This document shows positions 34,532 through 44,022 of a DNA stretch of 64,000 nt, piece after piece. Within the stretch, counting starts at the first letter, position 1, and every line of letters begins with the position of its first letter. The notes under the pieces are model-generated. The model ran no database searches, was not told where the DNA came from, and saw only the letters and a list, made by a program, of their open reading frames with translations. Source of the stretch: Lachnospiraceae bacterium (GTDB taxonomy: Bacteria > Bacillota > Clostridia > Lachnospirales > Lachnospiraceae); the NCBI GenBank assembly GCA_022510745.1, contig JAFLSY010000001.1, forward strand, positions 62,001-126,000, written 5' to 3'. Made by a program: the position numbers and the translations under genes.

Positions 34532-35465
34532 AAAGTTGACCAAGGAAAAGTTGAACCGCTTTGTGTTCGGTACTAGGGAGAAGGAAGGCGTCGGTAAACA
34601 GTTTGTGGTATATGCGCTGTTAATCTGCATCGGTTTCATCTATCTGTACCCGATCCTTTACATGTTCAGTACCAGCTTTATGAACAGGGACGATCTGCTG
34701 GATACCTCTGTGAAATGGATTCCCAGCAGTCTGTATCTGCAGAATTATATTGACGCCGCTAAGAGTATGGATTTCTGGATGTCCATTCTAAAGGGAATCC
34801 TGATTGCAGGGCTGCCTACGGCATGCAATCTTTTCATCTGTATGGTGGTGGGTTACGGTTTTGCCAGTTTTTCCTTTAAGGGCAAGAGCATTCTGATGGG
34901 GCTTTTGATCTTTTCCTATATCCTGCCCAGTCAGGTGACCATGATCCCCACCTATGTGCTATACAATAACACCCATTTGGCTGGCACCCTTTGGGCATTT
35001 ATCCTGCCCGCCGTATTCGGTAACGGATTGAATGCGCCCATCTTTATTCTGATCTTCTACCAGTTTTTCAAACAGGTACCCAGGGTGTTGATCGAGGCGG
35101 CTAAGATTGACGGTGCAGGCTATTTTAAGTCCTTTATGAAGATTGCGGTACCCTCTGCGGCACCAGCCATTCTGACCGTGTTTCTGTTTTCCTTTGTATG
35201 GTACTGGAACGAATCTTATTTGACGGAACTGTATGTAAGAGGACTTACCACTCACAGTGAATGGACCAATCTGGTGATTCAGTTAAAGAACTTTACCACA
35301 AACTATGAGTCGCGTGCCACGGTGGGTGATATGGCAACCAGCTTAAACGAATCGGTGCGTATGGCGGCGACCTCGCTCAGTATCCTGCCCCTGCTGCTGA
35401 TGTATTTCGTATTACAGAGATACTTTATAGAGAGTATCGACAGGACGGGTATCACGGGCGAATAA
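34458..35465 (+). CDS. Carbohydrate ABC transporter permease (MalG/LplC type), system 2
   Basis: A 335-residue permease. The ATG at 34458 lies 74 nt before the end of the upstream gene, in another frame. It is supported by AAAGGAGGGG 8 nt upstream and by an unbroken N-terminus. The first 45 residues are hydrophilic and basic, then six helices follow. EAA loop: IEAAKIDGAGYFKSFMKIAVPSAAP. The long extension encoded in the overlap is unusual for MalG-type proteins. A shorter protein starting at a later Met, such as the one before the first helix, is possible but lacks a comparable ribosome site. Confidence 0.88.
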   Translation: MPKNLSVQERSAATRLTAVKETIAKKLTKEKLNRFVFGTREKEGVGKQFVVYALLICIGFIYLYPILYMFSTSFMNRDDLLDTSVKWIPSSLYLQNYIDAAKSMDFWMSILKGILIAGLPTACNLFICMVVGYGFASFSFKGKSILMGLLIFSYILPSQVTMIPTYVLYNNTHLAGTLWAFILPAVFGNGLNAPIFILIFYQFFKQVPRVLIEAAKIDGAGYFKSFMKIAVPSAAPAILTVFLFSFVWYWNESYLTELYVRGLTTHSEWTNLVIQLKNFTTNYESRATVGDMATSLNESVRMAATSLSILPLLLMYFVLQRYFIESIDRTGITGE

Positions 35466-35479
35466 GAAAAAGACTATTA

Positions 35480-35498
35480 CCGGCTGTTTGCCAGCCGG
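35480..35498 (+). other. Intercistronic hairpin before the system-2 binding protein
   Basis: CCGGCTG (35480-35486) pairs with CAGCCGG (35492-35498) around a 5 nt loop. There is no T-run, so it is an RNA-stability or processing element rather than a terminator. Confidence 0.55.
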
Positions 35499-35524
35499 AT
35501 AGAGATAAAAAAGGAGGATAAAAA

Positions 35525-37033
35525 ATGAAAAAGAAAGTTGTAAGTTTGCTGCTTGCCGCAACAATGGTATTTTCCCTTGGCGGCTGCGGCGACAAGAAAA
35601 GCGGTCCTTCCGGAAACGTGGATGAGAACGGCGTAACAACGGATGAAATTACCCTTACTTTCTGGCATTATGAGGATGAGACCACCATGGAGCTGATGGC
35701 AGAGGCCTTCATGAACGAATATCCCAACATCAAGGTTGAGGTACGTCAGATTGAGGACATGAGCCAGGATCTTTCTGCAGCGGCTACCGCGGGAAATTTC
35801 CCCGATGTCTTTGCCGGTACGGACTCAGATACTGCTCTTGCCAATATGTATTGGGCGGATATTTCCGAATACTATGATGCAGACCCGGAAACCAAGAATC
35901 TGTTGCCGACCATCAATGAATACGGTATCGGCTGCTTTGATACCTCGGCAAGATTTGCGGTACCTACCCAGTACTTCCCCAGCGCTATTTTTATTGACAG
36001 GAACGTGCTCCAGAAGCTGAATATCGATATGCCCAGAACCGACTGGACTTGGGCTGAGATGATCGATCTGATCAAAGCGGCTACCCAAGAGCCGGGCGGC
36101 GGAGAGATGAAGTACTTCGGACTGGGCTATTACAATAGACTGGATTCCCTCTACGGTATTGCGGCCACCTCTCCTGATGTGCGTGCTATAAAGGGTGAGT
36201 TCGGTTTCAATGGTACGGATTTTGATCTGTCCTACTGGGCAGTGGGTGAGCAGGAATTTGCTGACTTAAAGCAAGCCGGCTATGTGGCGCCTCAGACCGA
36301 GACCCAGGAAATGGAAGACTGGACCGGTGACTGGGAGGGTTACTTTGGTACCACCGGTCACGTTGCAGTATTCTCCGAGGGCTTCTGGACCTTTATGAAT
36401 ATCTGGGGTGTGGAAGGCTATCAGGATCAGTGGGGACTGGATATCATTCCCTATGTAACCCCCAACGTGGTTGACGAGAAAGAGCACAATGTTATCGGAG
36501 CGATGTATATGGCAGGTGTGTCCACTTCCTGTCAGTATCCTTACGAAGCTTACCTGTTGCTTAAATGGATGACCTTCGGTGTAGACGGTTGGAATGCACG
36601 ACTGGATATCTATGAGGACGAGACTATTACGAACGCTTCCAATGTACCTTTAAGGAATGCACATATGTCCATGCCTCTGACCATGGATCAGAATGTATGG
36701 TACCGTTATAAGAAACTGTTCTATCACTATGAAGAGAACAAGATCTACTGGGACGATTTCTTTGACAGCGTGACCAGACCGGTTCCTTATGGCTGGTATA
36801 ATATAGCAGGTTATTGGAACTTCTGTGATCAGTACTTCAATAAGATCGGTATTCATGATCTGGTGGATCAGGGCAGGGGAAAGGCGGCGGACTATGTAGA
36901 GGAAGCCACCGAGCAGGCCAACTATTACCATGCGGAGGCAATGATCTCCTACTTTGGTCCCGACGGCTATAATGTTCTTTCCGATGAGGAACTGGCGCAG
37001 TATCAGGCAGTGGTAGATTCCTTTATGCCGTAG
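35525..37033 (+). CDS. Extracellular solute-binding lipoprotein, system 2
   Basis: A 502-residue family-1 solute-binding lipoprotein. Signal peptide MKKKVVSLLLAATMVFSL is followed by the lipobox LGGC with Cys21. After a short linker, the binding-protein pattern begins at EITLTFWHYEDETTMELMAEAF and continues with FPDVFAGTDSD and FLVA-type strands; Trp residues (DWTWAEM, TGDWEGYFG) suit sugar stacking. The ribosome site AAAAAAGGAGGATAAAAA is strong and a hairpin lies just upstream, fitting high expression relative to the permeases. It should feed the permease pair encoded at 33479-35465. Confidence 0.93.
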   Translation: MKKKVVSLLLAATMVFSLGGCGDKKSGPSGNVDENGVTTDEITLTFWHYEDETTMELMAEAFMNEYPNIKVEVRQIEDMSQDLSAAATAGNFPDVFAGTDSDTALANMYWADISEYYDADPETKNLLPTINEYGIGCFDTSARFAVPTQYFPSAIFIDRNVLQKLNIDMPRTDWTWAEMIDLIKAATQEPGGGEMKYFGLGYYNRLDSLYGIAATSPDVRAIKGEFGFNGTDFDLSYWAVGEQEFADLKQAGYVAPQTETQEMEDWTGDWEGYFGTTGHVAVFSEGFWTFMNIWGVEGYQDQWGLDIIPYVTPNVVDEKEHNVIGAMYMAGVSTSCQYPYEAYLLLKWMTFGVDGWNARLDIYEDETITNASNVPLRNAHMSMPLTMDQNVWYRYKKLFYHYEENKIYWDDFFDSVTRPVPYGWYNIAGYWNFCDQYFNKIGIHDLVDQGRGKAADYVEEATEQANYYHAEAMISYFGPDGYNVLSDEELAQYQAVVDSFMP

Positions 37034-37075
37034 TAACGGTGTACGGGTTTCTATAGATTTAAGTAATGCAAAAAG

Positions 37076-37126
37076 CGATCGGGAGGCGGGGTGATCTGTC
37101 TCCCGGTCGAAAGCCGCAAAAGCGGC
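37076..37126 (+). other. Two intercistronic hairpins between the binding-protein and LamG genes
   Basis: CGATCGGGAG (37076-37085) pairs with CTCCCGGTCG (37100-37109) with one mismatch; GCCGC-AAAA-GCGGC follows at 37113-37126. No T-run follows, so these probably protect or define mRNA ends within the operon. Confidence 0.5.
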
Positions 37127-37142
37127 AGAAAGAGAGGAAAAT

Positions 37143-38660
37143 ATGAAAAAGAAAATTGTGAGCGTACTGCTTGCAGCCACAATGGTGCTTTCTCTGGCAG
37201 CCTGCGGTGACGATGCAGGAAACGACACTCCGGATACGCAGGAAACGACTCCGGAGCAGGGCGATACTACGCCCGATAATGTAACGGCAGATGCGTTGCC
37301 GGAAGCATTTGCTCATATCACCTTTGATGAGGGTGCGGGCGAAGGCTATACGGTAGTGGAGCGTACTGAGGATTTAGGCGATCTGGATGGCGCTACTTAT
37401 GGCATCACTGATTCTGCTGCAACACTCAGCTATGCTGACGGTCCTGTAGGCCAGGCACTCTATCTGGACGGTGAGCACGCCCTGAATCTGCATCTGGCAC
37501 CTACCAATACCGATGCTTATACAGTATCCTTCTGGGTCAATGCAGACAGGCTCTCCAACTATGGACCTACTATGGTGTTGGGCTATAATGTTGGTAGATC
37601 GGATGCCACCAGTAATGTTACATGGATGAACGTGACCCAGGTTGCTTTCGACGGTGAAGACTTCAGATATTTCCCTGTTGTATGGAGCCGTAACGTGGCA
37701 AGTAATGCACAGGACGGCACGGTTTGCTGGCCTTGGATGTACGCTTTTGATGGTGAGAGACATGGTCTTAAGGAGTGGGCGATGGTTACCATCGTAGCTT
37801 CCGGAGAAGTACAGAACGGTCCTACAGGCGCCACTACCGTAGGTGCACAGTACTATATTAATGGACAGCTGGTATACGATTCTCAGGCTAACTACACCAG
37901 CAACGCTTATTTTGAGTACACTTGGGACGCAACCCTGGCTCCTAACATCATGAAGCCCGACGGCGCTGAGTTTGAGTCCTGGTTTGGTATCAACTACTGG
38001 GATACCCTCTACAAGGGATTTGTTGACGATCTGTGGGTATTTGACAGTGCTCTGACTGCAGGACAGGTATTGTCCTTGTATGAACTGGGCGATCCTAATG
38101 TGAATTCCGTAGCACCCGAAGGTACTCCTGTTGAGGAGGAGGTTGAGCCCGTTGCAGTTGACCATAGCGATGTTGCGATTACCGGTACTTTAGTAGGCGC
38201 TCTGGATTATTCTACCGCATGGTGGACAGCTTTCTCTGATATTACAGCAGTTCCCAGTGGTGACTCCGTAACTGTGAACTTTGTGAACTGGAGTAATGAA
38301 CTGGCAAATTGGAATAACTTCCTGGTAGTTCTGCAGAATGTAGATGGTGCTCATTCCGCAGATGATAATGCAGATTATAAGGAATATGCTGTTCTGCGCG
38401 CGGATAACTGGGGCTGGGGTGCCGGCTATGATGGCATTGCAACCGCTACCTGCGATTGGGTTTGGGAGACCTTTACCTCCGATATCGATGGCGCAGCTGT
38501 TGAACTGACCATTACCAATAACGGCGATACTGCTGATGTTGTCGCTGTTGTAACAACGGTTGATGGCACTGTTTATAATCAGTCTTATACTGGTATCGCA
38601 GTTGATGGCGATCTGTACTTCTGCCTGACCGTAGACGGTTCCTTCATTGATCTTCAGTAA
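37143..38660 (+). CDS. LamG-domain lipoprotein with C-terminal CBM-like domain
   Basis: A 505-residue lipoprotein. The leader MKKKIVSVLLAATMVLSL and lipobox LAAC (Cys21) closely match the preceding binding protein. An acidic Thr/Pro-rich spacer (about 22-50) leads to a LamG/concanavalin-like fold (about 55-325; AHITFDEGAG, GQALYLDG, YTVSFWVNAD, GFVDDLWVFDSALTAGQV). A second beta domain (about 345-505) is Trp-rich (TAWWTAFSD, NWSNELANWNNFLVVLQN, DNWGWGAGYDG) like a carbohydrate-binding module. It has no catalytic signature. I infer a surface glycan-binding protein that concentrates arabinan near the transporter. The operon ends here. Confidence 0.85.
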   Translation: MKKKIVSVLLAATMVLSLAACGDDAGNDTPDTQETTPEQGDTTPDNVTADALPEAFAHITFDEGAGEGYTVVERTEDLGDLDGATYGITDSAATLSYADGPVGQALYLDGEHALNLHLAPTNTDAYTVSFWVNADRLSNYGPTMVLGYNVGRSDATSNVTWMNVTQVAFDGEDFRYFPVVWSRNVASNAQDGTVCWPWMYAFDGERHGLKEWAMVTIVASGEVQNGPTGATTVGAQYYINGQLVYDSQANYTSNAYFEYTWDATLAPNIMKPDGAEFESWFGINYWDTLYKGFVDDLWVFDSALTAGQVLSLYELGDPNVNSVAPEGTPVEEEVEPVAVDHSDVAITGTLVGALDYSTAWWTAFSDITAVPSGDSVTVNFVNWSNELANWNNFLVVLQNVDGAHSADDNADYKEYAVLRADNWGWGAGYDGIATATCDWVWETFTSDIDGAAVELTITNNGDTADVVAVVTTVDGTVYNQSYTGIAVDGDLYFCLTVDGSFIDLQ

Positions 38661-38702
38661 GAATAATGGGAGCGTAAGCTTCTGACATAAGCATTAAGTA
38701 AG

Positions 38703-38747
38703 AAAACACTCCGGGTTACAGATCATACGGAATCCGGAGTGTTTTTT
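38703..38747 (+). terminator. Rho-independent terminator after the LamG lipoprotein gene
   Basis: Perfect 12 bp stem AAAACACTCCGG (38703-38714) with CCGGAGTGTTTT (38734-38745), followed by a T-run. Confidence 0.92.
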
Positions 38748-38754
38748 CTAAAAA

Positions 38755-38837
38755 GTTAAGATGCGGATGCGCACAGACCGGCACACGGCCTGGGCGGATG
38801 TGTGTCTTAACCGAGCGAAGCGCGTGTGCATCTTAAC
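38755..38837. repeat. Structured intergenic element with 10 bp inverted repeat
   Basis: GTTAAGATGC (38755-38764) is repeated inverted as GCATCTTAAC (38828-38837). TCTTAACCG occurs twice (from 38804 and nearby 38831) and CGGATG twice, in a GC-rich stretch between a terminator and the GH43/ara operon. I see no clear promoter in it. Confidence 0.45.
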
Positions 38838-38895
38838 CGGAATACGGCATGCGCATAGCATGTCTGGCGGACATACTATCAAAGGAGGATAAAAT

Positions 38896-39852
38896 ATGGA
38901 CAGGGAAACGAAAGCGAAGCCGTTTATTATGCAGCGTGCGGATCCTTATGTGTACAGGCATACCGACGGCAGTTATTATTTTACGGCATCCGTGCCTGCC
39001 TACGACAGAGTCGTGCTGCGCTGTGCGGACAGTCTTATGGGGCTTTCTGAGGCGAAGGAGAAAACGCTCTGGGTAAAGCATGAGAGCGGGGAGATGAGCC
39101 AGCATATCTGGGCTCCCGAACTGCACTATCTGGACGGAAAATGGTATATTTACTTTGCAGCGGGAGAGAAGGAAGATGTCTGGAAGATCAGACCCTTTAT
39201 CTTAGAATGTACGGGACCCGATCCTATGAAGGATGCCTGGATCGAGAGGGGAAAGATGCAGCGTGCGGATGAGGATATCTATTCCTTTGAGGCTTTTTCC
39301 CTGGATGCTACCATTTTAGAGAATAAGGGGGAGCGCTATTTTATCTGGGCAGAGAAGGTGAGCGTGGGAATCCAGATTTCCAATCTCTACATTGCCAAGA
39401 TGGAATCCCCCACTAAGCTTGCCACGGCGCAGGTGCTTTTGACCACGCCGGATTATGACTGGGAGAGACAGGACATCTGGGTCAATGAAGGCCCCGCGGT
39501 GATTAAGAGAAACGGCAGGATCTTTGTGACTTATTCCGCCAGCGCCACCGGCGCCTGCTACTGTATGGGTATGCTGAGCATCGGAGAGGAGGAGGATCTG
39601 TTAGACCCCAGAGCCTGGAAGAAGGAGAGATACCCGGTACTGACCACAAACAGAGAAATAGGACTCTACGGACCCGGGCACAACAGCTTTACCACCTTGG
39701 AGGACGGCACCGATGTCTGTGTTTACCATGCGAGACCTTATGAAAAAATAGAGGGGGATCCGCTCTATGATCCCAACCGCCATGCCACGCTGATGCGGGT
39801 AGAGTGGGACGAGAAGGGTTATCCCGTCTTTGATCATCGAAATCAATTATAA
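38896..39852 (+). CDS. Intracellular GH43 alpha-L-arabinofuranosidase-type enzyme
   Basis: A 318-residue single-domain five-blade GH43 without signal peptide. The inverting catalytic set is present: Asp16 in MQRADPYVY (general base), Asp137 in FSLDATIL (pKa modulator) and Glu198 in VNEGPAV (general acid). HIWAPELHYLDGKWYIYFAAG is the characteristic blade motif. The compact size and motifs fit the GH43 group of exo-acting arabinofuranosidases. It should trim imported arabino-oligosaccharides before AraA acts on the arabinose. It is preceded by AAAGGAGGATAAAAT and lies 37 nt upstream of araA. Confidence 0.9.
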   Translation: MDRETKAKPFIMQRADPYVYRHTDGSYYFTASVPAYDRVVLRCADSLMGLSEAKEKTLWVKHESGEMSQHIWAPELHYLDGKWYIYFAAGEKEDVWKIRPFILECTGPDPMKDAWIERGKMQRADEDIYSFEAFSLDATILENKGERYFIWAEKVSVGIQISNLYIAKMESPTKLATAQVLLTTPDYDWERQDIWVNEGPAVIKRNGRIFVTYSASATGACYCMGMLSIGEEEDLLDPRAWKKERYPVLTTNREIGLYGPGHNSFTTLEDGTDVCVYHARPYEKIEGDPLYDPNRHATLMRVEWDEKGYPVFDHRNQL

Positions 39853-39888
39853 GGGACAGTCAAAGTCTCTATAAGAAGGAGGAAAAGA

Positions 39889-41385
39889 ATGGAAACAGGA
39901 AAGCAGTATCAATTTTGGTTTTGTACAGGTTCTCAGGATCTTTACGGGGATGAGTGCCTGCGTAAGGTAGCGGAGCATTCCGCAAAGATCGTGGAGGGTT
40001 TAAATGCTTCCGGCCGTCTGCCTTTTCAGGTGGTATTAAAGCCGACTCTGATCAGCCAGGCGTCCATCCGCAAGACCTTAAACGAGGCAAATGCAGACGA
40101 GCTCTGTGCCGGTGTCATCACCTGGATGCACACCTTTTCTCCGGCAAAAATGTGGATATTAGGGCTGCAGGAATATAAAAAGCCCCTGTGCCACCTGCAT
40201 ACTCAGTTTAACAAAGCGCTTCCCTATGATACAATAGATATGGATTTTATGAACGAAAATCAGTCCGCTCACGGCGACAGGGAGTACGGACATATTGTCA
40301 GCCGCATGGGAATCGAGCGCAAGATCATCGTAGGCTATTGGGAGGACGAAAAAGTACAGTGTCAGTTGGGAGACTGGATGCGTACCGCCATCGGCGTAAT
40401 GGAATCCAGCCACCTGCGTGTCTGCCGATTAGGCGATAATATGAACAACGTGGCGGTGACGGAAGGCGATAAGGTAGAAGCGCAGATCCGTTTCGGCTGG
40501 GAGATCGATCATTTCAATATTAACGATGCCATTGCCTATGTAAATGAGGTTTCCAAGGGGGATGTAGACGCATTAGTAGAGGAATATTACAGCAGCTACC
40601 GTATTTTATTGGAAGGCAGGGACGAGAAGGCATTCAAAGAAGCGGTGGCGGTACAGGCAGCCATCGAGCTGGGATTTGAAAAATTCTTAAAAGACGGAGA
40701 CTACCATGCGGTAGTGACCCATTTCGGCATGCTGGGCGGACTTAAGCAATTGCCCGGACTTGCTATCCAGCGCCTGATGCAGAAAGGCTACGGATTCGGT
40801 GCGGAGGGAGACTGGAAAACCGCGGCAATGGTACGCCTGATGAAGATCATGACCTCCGGCATCAAAGATGCCAAGGGTACTTCTTTTTTGGAGGATTATA
40901 CCTATCATCTGGTACCGGGACAGGAGGGAATCCTGCAGGCGCACATGCTTGAGGTATGCCCCACCATTGCGGAGGGAGAGATATCCATTAAGGTCAATCC
41001 TCTGACGATGGGCAACAGAGAGGACCCGGCGCGTTTGGTATTTACGGCTAAGGAGGGCCCCGGTGTGGCAACCTCCCTGATTGATCTGGGCAACCGGTTC
41101 AGGTTGATCGTCAATGCGGTGGATTGTAAGAAGGTGGAAAAGCCCATGCCTAAATTACCTGTGGCAACGGCTTTCTGGACGCCCAGACCGGATCTGGAAG
41201 TGGGCGCGGCAGCATGGATTCTTGCCGGCGGTGCACATCATACAGCATTCTCCTATGATCTGTCCGTGGAGCAGATGACGGACTGGGCGGACGCTATGGG
41301 CATTGAGAGCGTGGTGATTGATGAACGCACCGATTTAAGGGATTTTAAAAACGAATTAAGATGGAATTCGGTATATTACCGTTAA
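39889..41385 (+). CDS. araA: L-arabinose isomerase
   Basis: A 498-residue AraA of normal length. It converts L-arabinose to L-ribulose in the cytoplasm. The N-terminus FWFCTGSQDLYGDECL is diagnostic, as are WMHTFSPAKMWI, LHTQFNKALPYDTIDMDFMNENQSAHGDREYG and the C-terminal GGAHHTAFSY stretch. The start follows AGGAGGAAAAGA. It is followed by a ribulokinase-type kinase (21 nt) and araD, forming an A-B-D operon. Confidence 0.97.
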   Translation: METGKQYQFWFCTGSQDLYGDECLRKVAEHSAKIVEGLNASGRLPFQVVLKPTLISQASIRKTLNEANADELCAGVITWMHTFSPAKMWILGLQEYKKPLCHLHTQFNKALPYDTIDMDFMNENQSAHGDREYGHIVSRMGIERKIIVGYWEDEKVQCQLGDWMRTAIGVMESSHLRVCRLGDNMNNVAVTEGDKVEAQIRFGWEIDHFNINDAIAYVNEVSKGDVDALVEEYYSSYRILLEGRDEKAFKEAVAVQAAIELGFEKFLKDGDYHAVVTHFGMLGGLKQLPGLAIQRLMQKGYGFGAEGDWKTAAMVRLMKIMTSGIKDAKGTSFLEDYTYHLVPGQEGILQAHMLEVCPTIAEGEISIKVNPLTMGNREDPARLVFTAKEGPGVATSLIDLGNRFRLIVNAVDCKKVEKPMPKLPVATAFWTPRPDLEVGAAAWILAGGAHHTAFSYDLSVEQMTDWADAMGIESVVIDERTDLRDFKNELRWNSVYYR

Positions 41386-41406
41386 TAGAAAGAGGAGGTT
41401 TCCATA

Positions 41407-43014
41407 ATGGGAGAAGAAATCAAAAGCATGCTCGAGCAGGGAAAGACAGTGCTGGGAATCGAGCTGGGTTCCACCAGAATCAAAGCAGTACTGACGGATA
41501 ATGATCATAATCCCATCGCTTCGGGCGCACATGAATGGGAAAATCGTTTGGAAAACGGCATCTGGACCTATTCCCTTGAAGATGTTTGGAACGGTCTGCA
41601 GGATTGCTATGCGGATCTGGCGGCCGATGTTGAAAAAAAATACGGTGTAAAGCTGGAAAAGATCGGCGCTATCGGTCTTTCCGCCATGATGCACGGCTAT
41701 ATGGCGTTTGATAAGGACGGAGAACTTTTGGTACCTTTCCGTACCTGGCGCAATACGATGACGGAAGAAGCGGCGACAGCGCTGACCAAGTTGTTTTCTT
41801 ATCCGATTCCCCAAAGGTGGAGTATCGCCCATCTCTATCAGGCAATCTTAAATATGGAATCCCATGTGAGCCACATTTCTTATCTGACCACGCTTGCGGG
41901 CTATGTGCACTGGAAGCTGACAGGTAAAAAGGTTTTAGGAGTGGGGGATGCTTCGGGAATGTTTCCCATTGATACGGAAACGGGTGATTTTAACGCACGT
42001 ATGATGGGACAGTTTGATGAGTTGTTAGATGGAAAATATTTCTGGAAACTAAAAGAAATCCTGCCTACAGTGCTGATGGCAGGAGAGGAAGCGGGGAACT
42101 TGACAGAAGAGGGTGCGGCTCTTCTGGACCCGAGCGGCAGACTGAAAGCCGGAATTCCTCTGTGTCCGCCTGAAGGTGATGCCGGTACCGGTATGGCGGC
42201 GACCAACAGCGTGGCAAAGCGTACCGGAAACGTATCGGCAGGCACTTCCGTATTTGCCATGGTGGTACTGGAAAAGGAGCTTTCCAAAGTATATGATATC
42301 ATTGATCTGGTGACCACGCCTTCCGGCGATCTGGTGGCAATGGTGCACTGTAACAACTGTACCTCGGATCTGAATGCATGGGTGAATTTGTTTGAGGAAT
42401 GCTTATCCCTCTTTGATACCCATCCGGACCGTAACGCCCTCTACGGTAAACTATACGAGCTGGCGCTGACGGGAGATAAGGACTGCGGCGGACTGCTTGC
42501 CTATAACTATTTTGCGGGAGAGCCTGTTACCGGTTTTTCCGAAGGCAGACCGCTCTTTGTGCGGCTTCCGGATGCTAAATTCAGCCTTGCTAATTTCATG
42601 CGTGTCCATCTGCTGACCTCCCTAGGAGCATTAAAGACGGGAATGGATATTCTCTTAAAGGAAGAGCATATCCGTATTGATAGTATGTTGGGACACGGCG
42701 GCTTATATAAAACGCCTCTGGTAGGACAAAGGATCACCGCGGCGGCAATGAATTCTCCCGTATCCGTTATGGAGACGGCAGGAGAAGGCGGGGCCTGGGG
42801 TATTGCGGTATTGGCTTCTTATCTGTTAAAGAAGGAAGAAGGCGAGTCTCTGGAGCAGTATTTAAATGCCAAGGTATTTGCCGGAGCAAAAGGACATACG
42901 GAGCAGCCGGACGCTGACGATGTGGCGGGCTTTGAAGCCTTTATCAGACAGTATAAAGCAGGATTTCCTATTGAAAAAGCAGCGGTGGAATCATTCCGCG
43001 CGGAAACGAGGTAA
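41407..43014 (+). CDS. araB: FGGY-family kinase, probable L-ribulokinase
   Basis: A 535-residue FGGY kinase. The N-terminal ATPase motif [29 protein letters not shown], the central [25 protein letters not shown] phosphate loop and the C-terminal [16 protein letters not shown] adenosine site are all present. Between araA and araD the expected reaction is phosphorylation of L-ribulose to L-ribulose-5-phosphate. The family also includes xylulokinases and rhamnulokinases, so the identity rests on operon position. The ribosome site is AGAGGAGG. Confidence 0.85.
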   Translation: MGEEIKSMLEQGKTVLGIELGSTRIKAVLTDNDHNPIASGAHEWENRLENGIWTYSLEDVWNGLQDCYADLAADVEKKYGVKLEKIGAIGLSAMMHGYMAFDKDGELLVPFRTWRNTMTEEAATALTKLFSYPIPQRWSIAHLYQAILNMESHVSHISYLTTLAGYVHWKLTGKKVLGVGDASGMFPIDTETGDFNARMMGQFDELLDGKYFWKLKEILPTVLMAGEEAGNLTEEGAALLDPSGRLKAGIPLCPPEGDAGTGMAATNSVAKRTGNVSAGTSVFAMVVLEKELSKVYDIIDLVTTPSGDLVAMVHCNNCTSDLNAWVNLFEECLSLFDTHPDRNALYGKLYELALTGDKDCGGLLAYNYFAGEPVTGFSEGRPLFVRLPDAKFSLANFMRVHLLTSLGALKTGMDILLKEEHIRIDSMLGHGGLYKTPLVGQRITAAAMNSPVSVMETAGEGGAWGIAVLASYLLKKEEGESLEQYLNAKVFAGAKGHTEQPDADDVAGFEAFIRQYKAGFPIEKAAVESFRAETR

Positions 43015-43017
43015 AGT

Positions 43018-43722
43018 ATGCTGGAAGCATTGAAAAAAGCGGTATATGAAGCAAATATGGAGCTGCCGAAGCACGGGTTAGTAACTTTTACCTGGGGTAA
43101 TGTCAGCGCCATTGACAGAGAAAGCGGGCTGTTTGTCATAAAGCCCAGTGGCGTGCCCTATGAGGAGCTGAAACCCGAGGATATGGTAGTGATGGATTTA
43201 GACGGCAACAGGGTGGAAGGACGTTACAATCCTTCTTCGGATACCCCTACTCACGCGGAACTCTACCGTGCTTTTCCGGAGATTGGCGGCGTGGTACATA
43301 CACATTCTTCCTGGGCAACCAGCTGGGCGCAGGCAGGACGTTCCATTCCCTGCTATGGCACCACCCATGCCGATTATATTTACGGTGAGGTGCCATGTCT
43401 TCGGACCTTGACGGAGGCGGAGATTGAGGATGCCTATGAGAAGAACACGGGACTTTTGATCGTAAGCGAATTTAAGAAGAGAAATATTGATGTGACTGCG
43501 GTGCCCGCAGTACTCTGCAAGAACCACGGTCCCTTTGCATGGGGCAAGGACGCGGCAGAAGCAGTCCACAATGCTGTGGTATTGGAGGAAGTGGCAAAAA
43601 TGGCAGCACGTACGGAGCAGATCAACCCTCAGGTAAAACCGGCTCCCCAAGAGCTGCAGGATAAGCATTATTTCAGAAAACACGGCGCCAACGCTTATTA
43701 CGGACAGAATGCAGGCAAGTAG
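43018..43722 (+). CDS. araD: L-ribulose-5-phosphate 4-epimerase
   Basis: A 234-residue class II aldolase-like epimerase of normal length, making D-xylulose-5-phosphate. It shows [23 protein letters not shown], and the zinc ligands in HAELYRAFP plus [20 protein letters not shown], followed by GTTHADY, all typical of AraD. It starts 3 nt after the kinase stop, with GAGGTAAAG as ribosome site, so the two are probably coupled. It completes the arabinose pathway. Confidence 0.96.
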   Translation: MLEALKKAVYEANMELPKHGLVTFTWGNVSAIDRESGLFVIKPSGVPYEELKPEDMVVMDLDGNRVEGRYNPSSDTPTHAELYRAFPEIGGVVHTHSSWATSWAQAGRSIPCYGTTHADYIYGEVPCLRTLTEAEIEDAYEKNTGLLIVSEFKKRNIDVTAVPAVLCKNHGPFAWGKDAAEAVHNAVVLEEVAKMAARTEQINPQVKPAPQELQDKHYFRKHGANAYYGQNAGK

Positions 43723-43730
43723 GAGGATGT

Positions 43731-43991
43731 ATGCAGGCGGAGGAGAATAAGAGGCGGTGCAAGCGCTGCCTGCTTCGGGAATACGACGAGGCATCCTACA
43801 AGGAGAAATTAGAGCGCGTTTTGCTGCTGATGAAACCCAATGAAAAGGTGGATGATGCGCTCTATGAAAAGCGTCTTAAGGTCTGCAGGGACTGTGAAAA
43901 GCTTTTGGAAGGCACTTGCCTTGCCTGCGGCTGTTATGTGGAACTAAGGGCCGCAGGGAAAAAAGAACGCTGCCCCTACCACCATTGGTAG
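43731..43991 (+). CDS. Small Cys-rich protein (DUF6171-like)
   Basis: An 86-residue cytoplasmic protein with paired cysteines: CKRC near the N-terminus, CRDC, CLAC and CGC in the middle, and a closing CPYHHW. This arrangement suits one or two structural zinc sites. It starts 8 nt after araD behind AGGAGGATGT. It resembles the small DUF6171-type proteins of Lachnospiraceae, which have no known function. Its place in the arabinose operon is probably incidental or regulatory. Confidence 0.75.
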   Translation: MQAEENKRRCKRCLLREYDEASYKEKLERVLLLMKPNEKVDDALYEKRLKVCRDCEKLLEGTCLACGCYVELRAAGKKERCPYHHW

Positions 43992-44022
43992 GCCGCCCTG
44001 GATTGATCAGGAGGGATCGGAT

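Noticed and set aside
37076..37126. Hairpins after the binding-protein gene as a Rho-independent terminator
   Set aside because: There is no T-run after either stem, and the next gene is close with no clear promoter of its own.
37374..38165. A 263-codon open frame on the minus strand opposite the LamG lipoprotein gene
   Set aside because: It has no ribosome site and reads as low-complexity Cys/His/Val-rich protein. The plus strand has a clear lipoprotein with signal peptide, domains and ribosome site.
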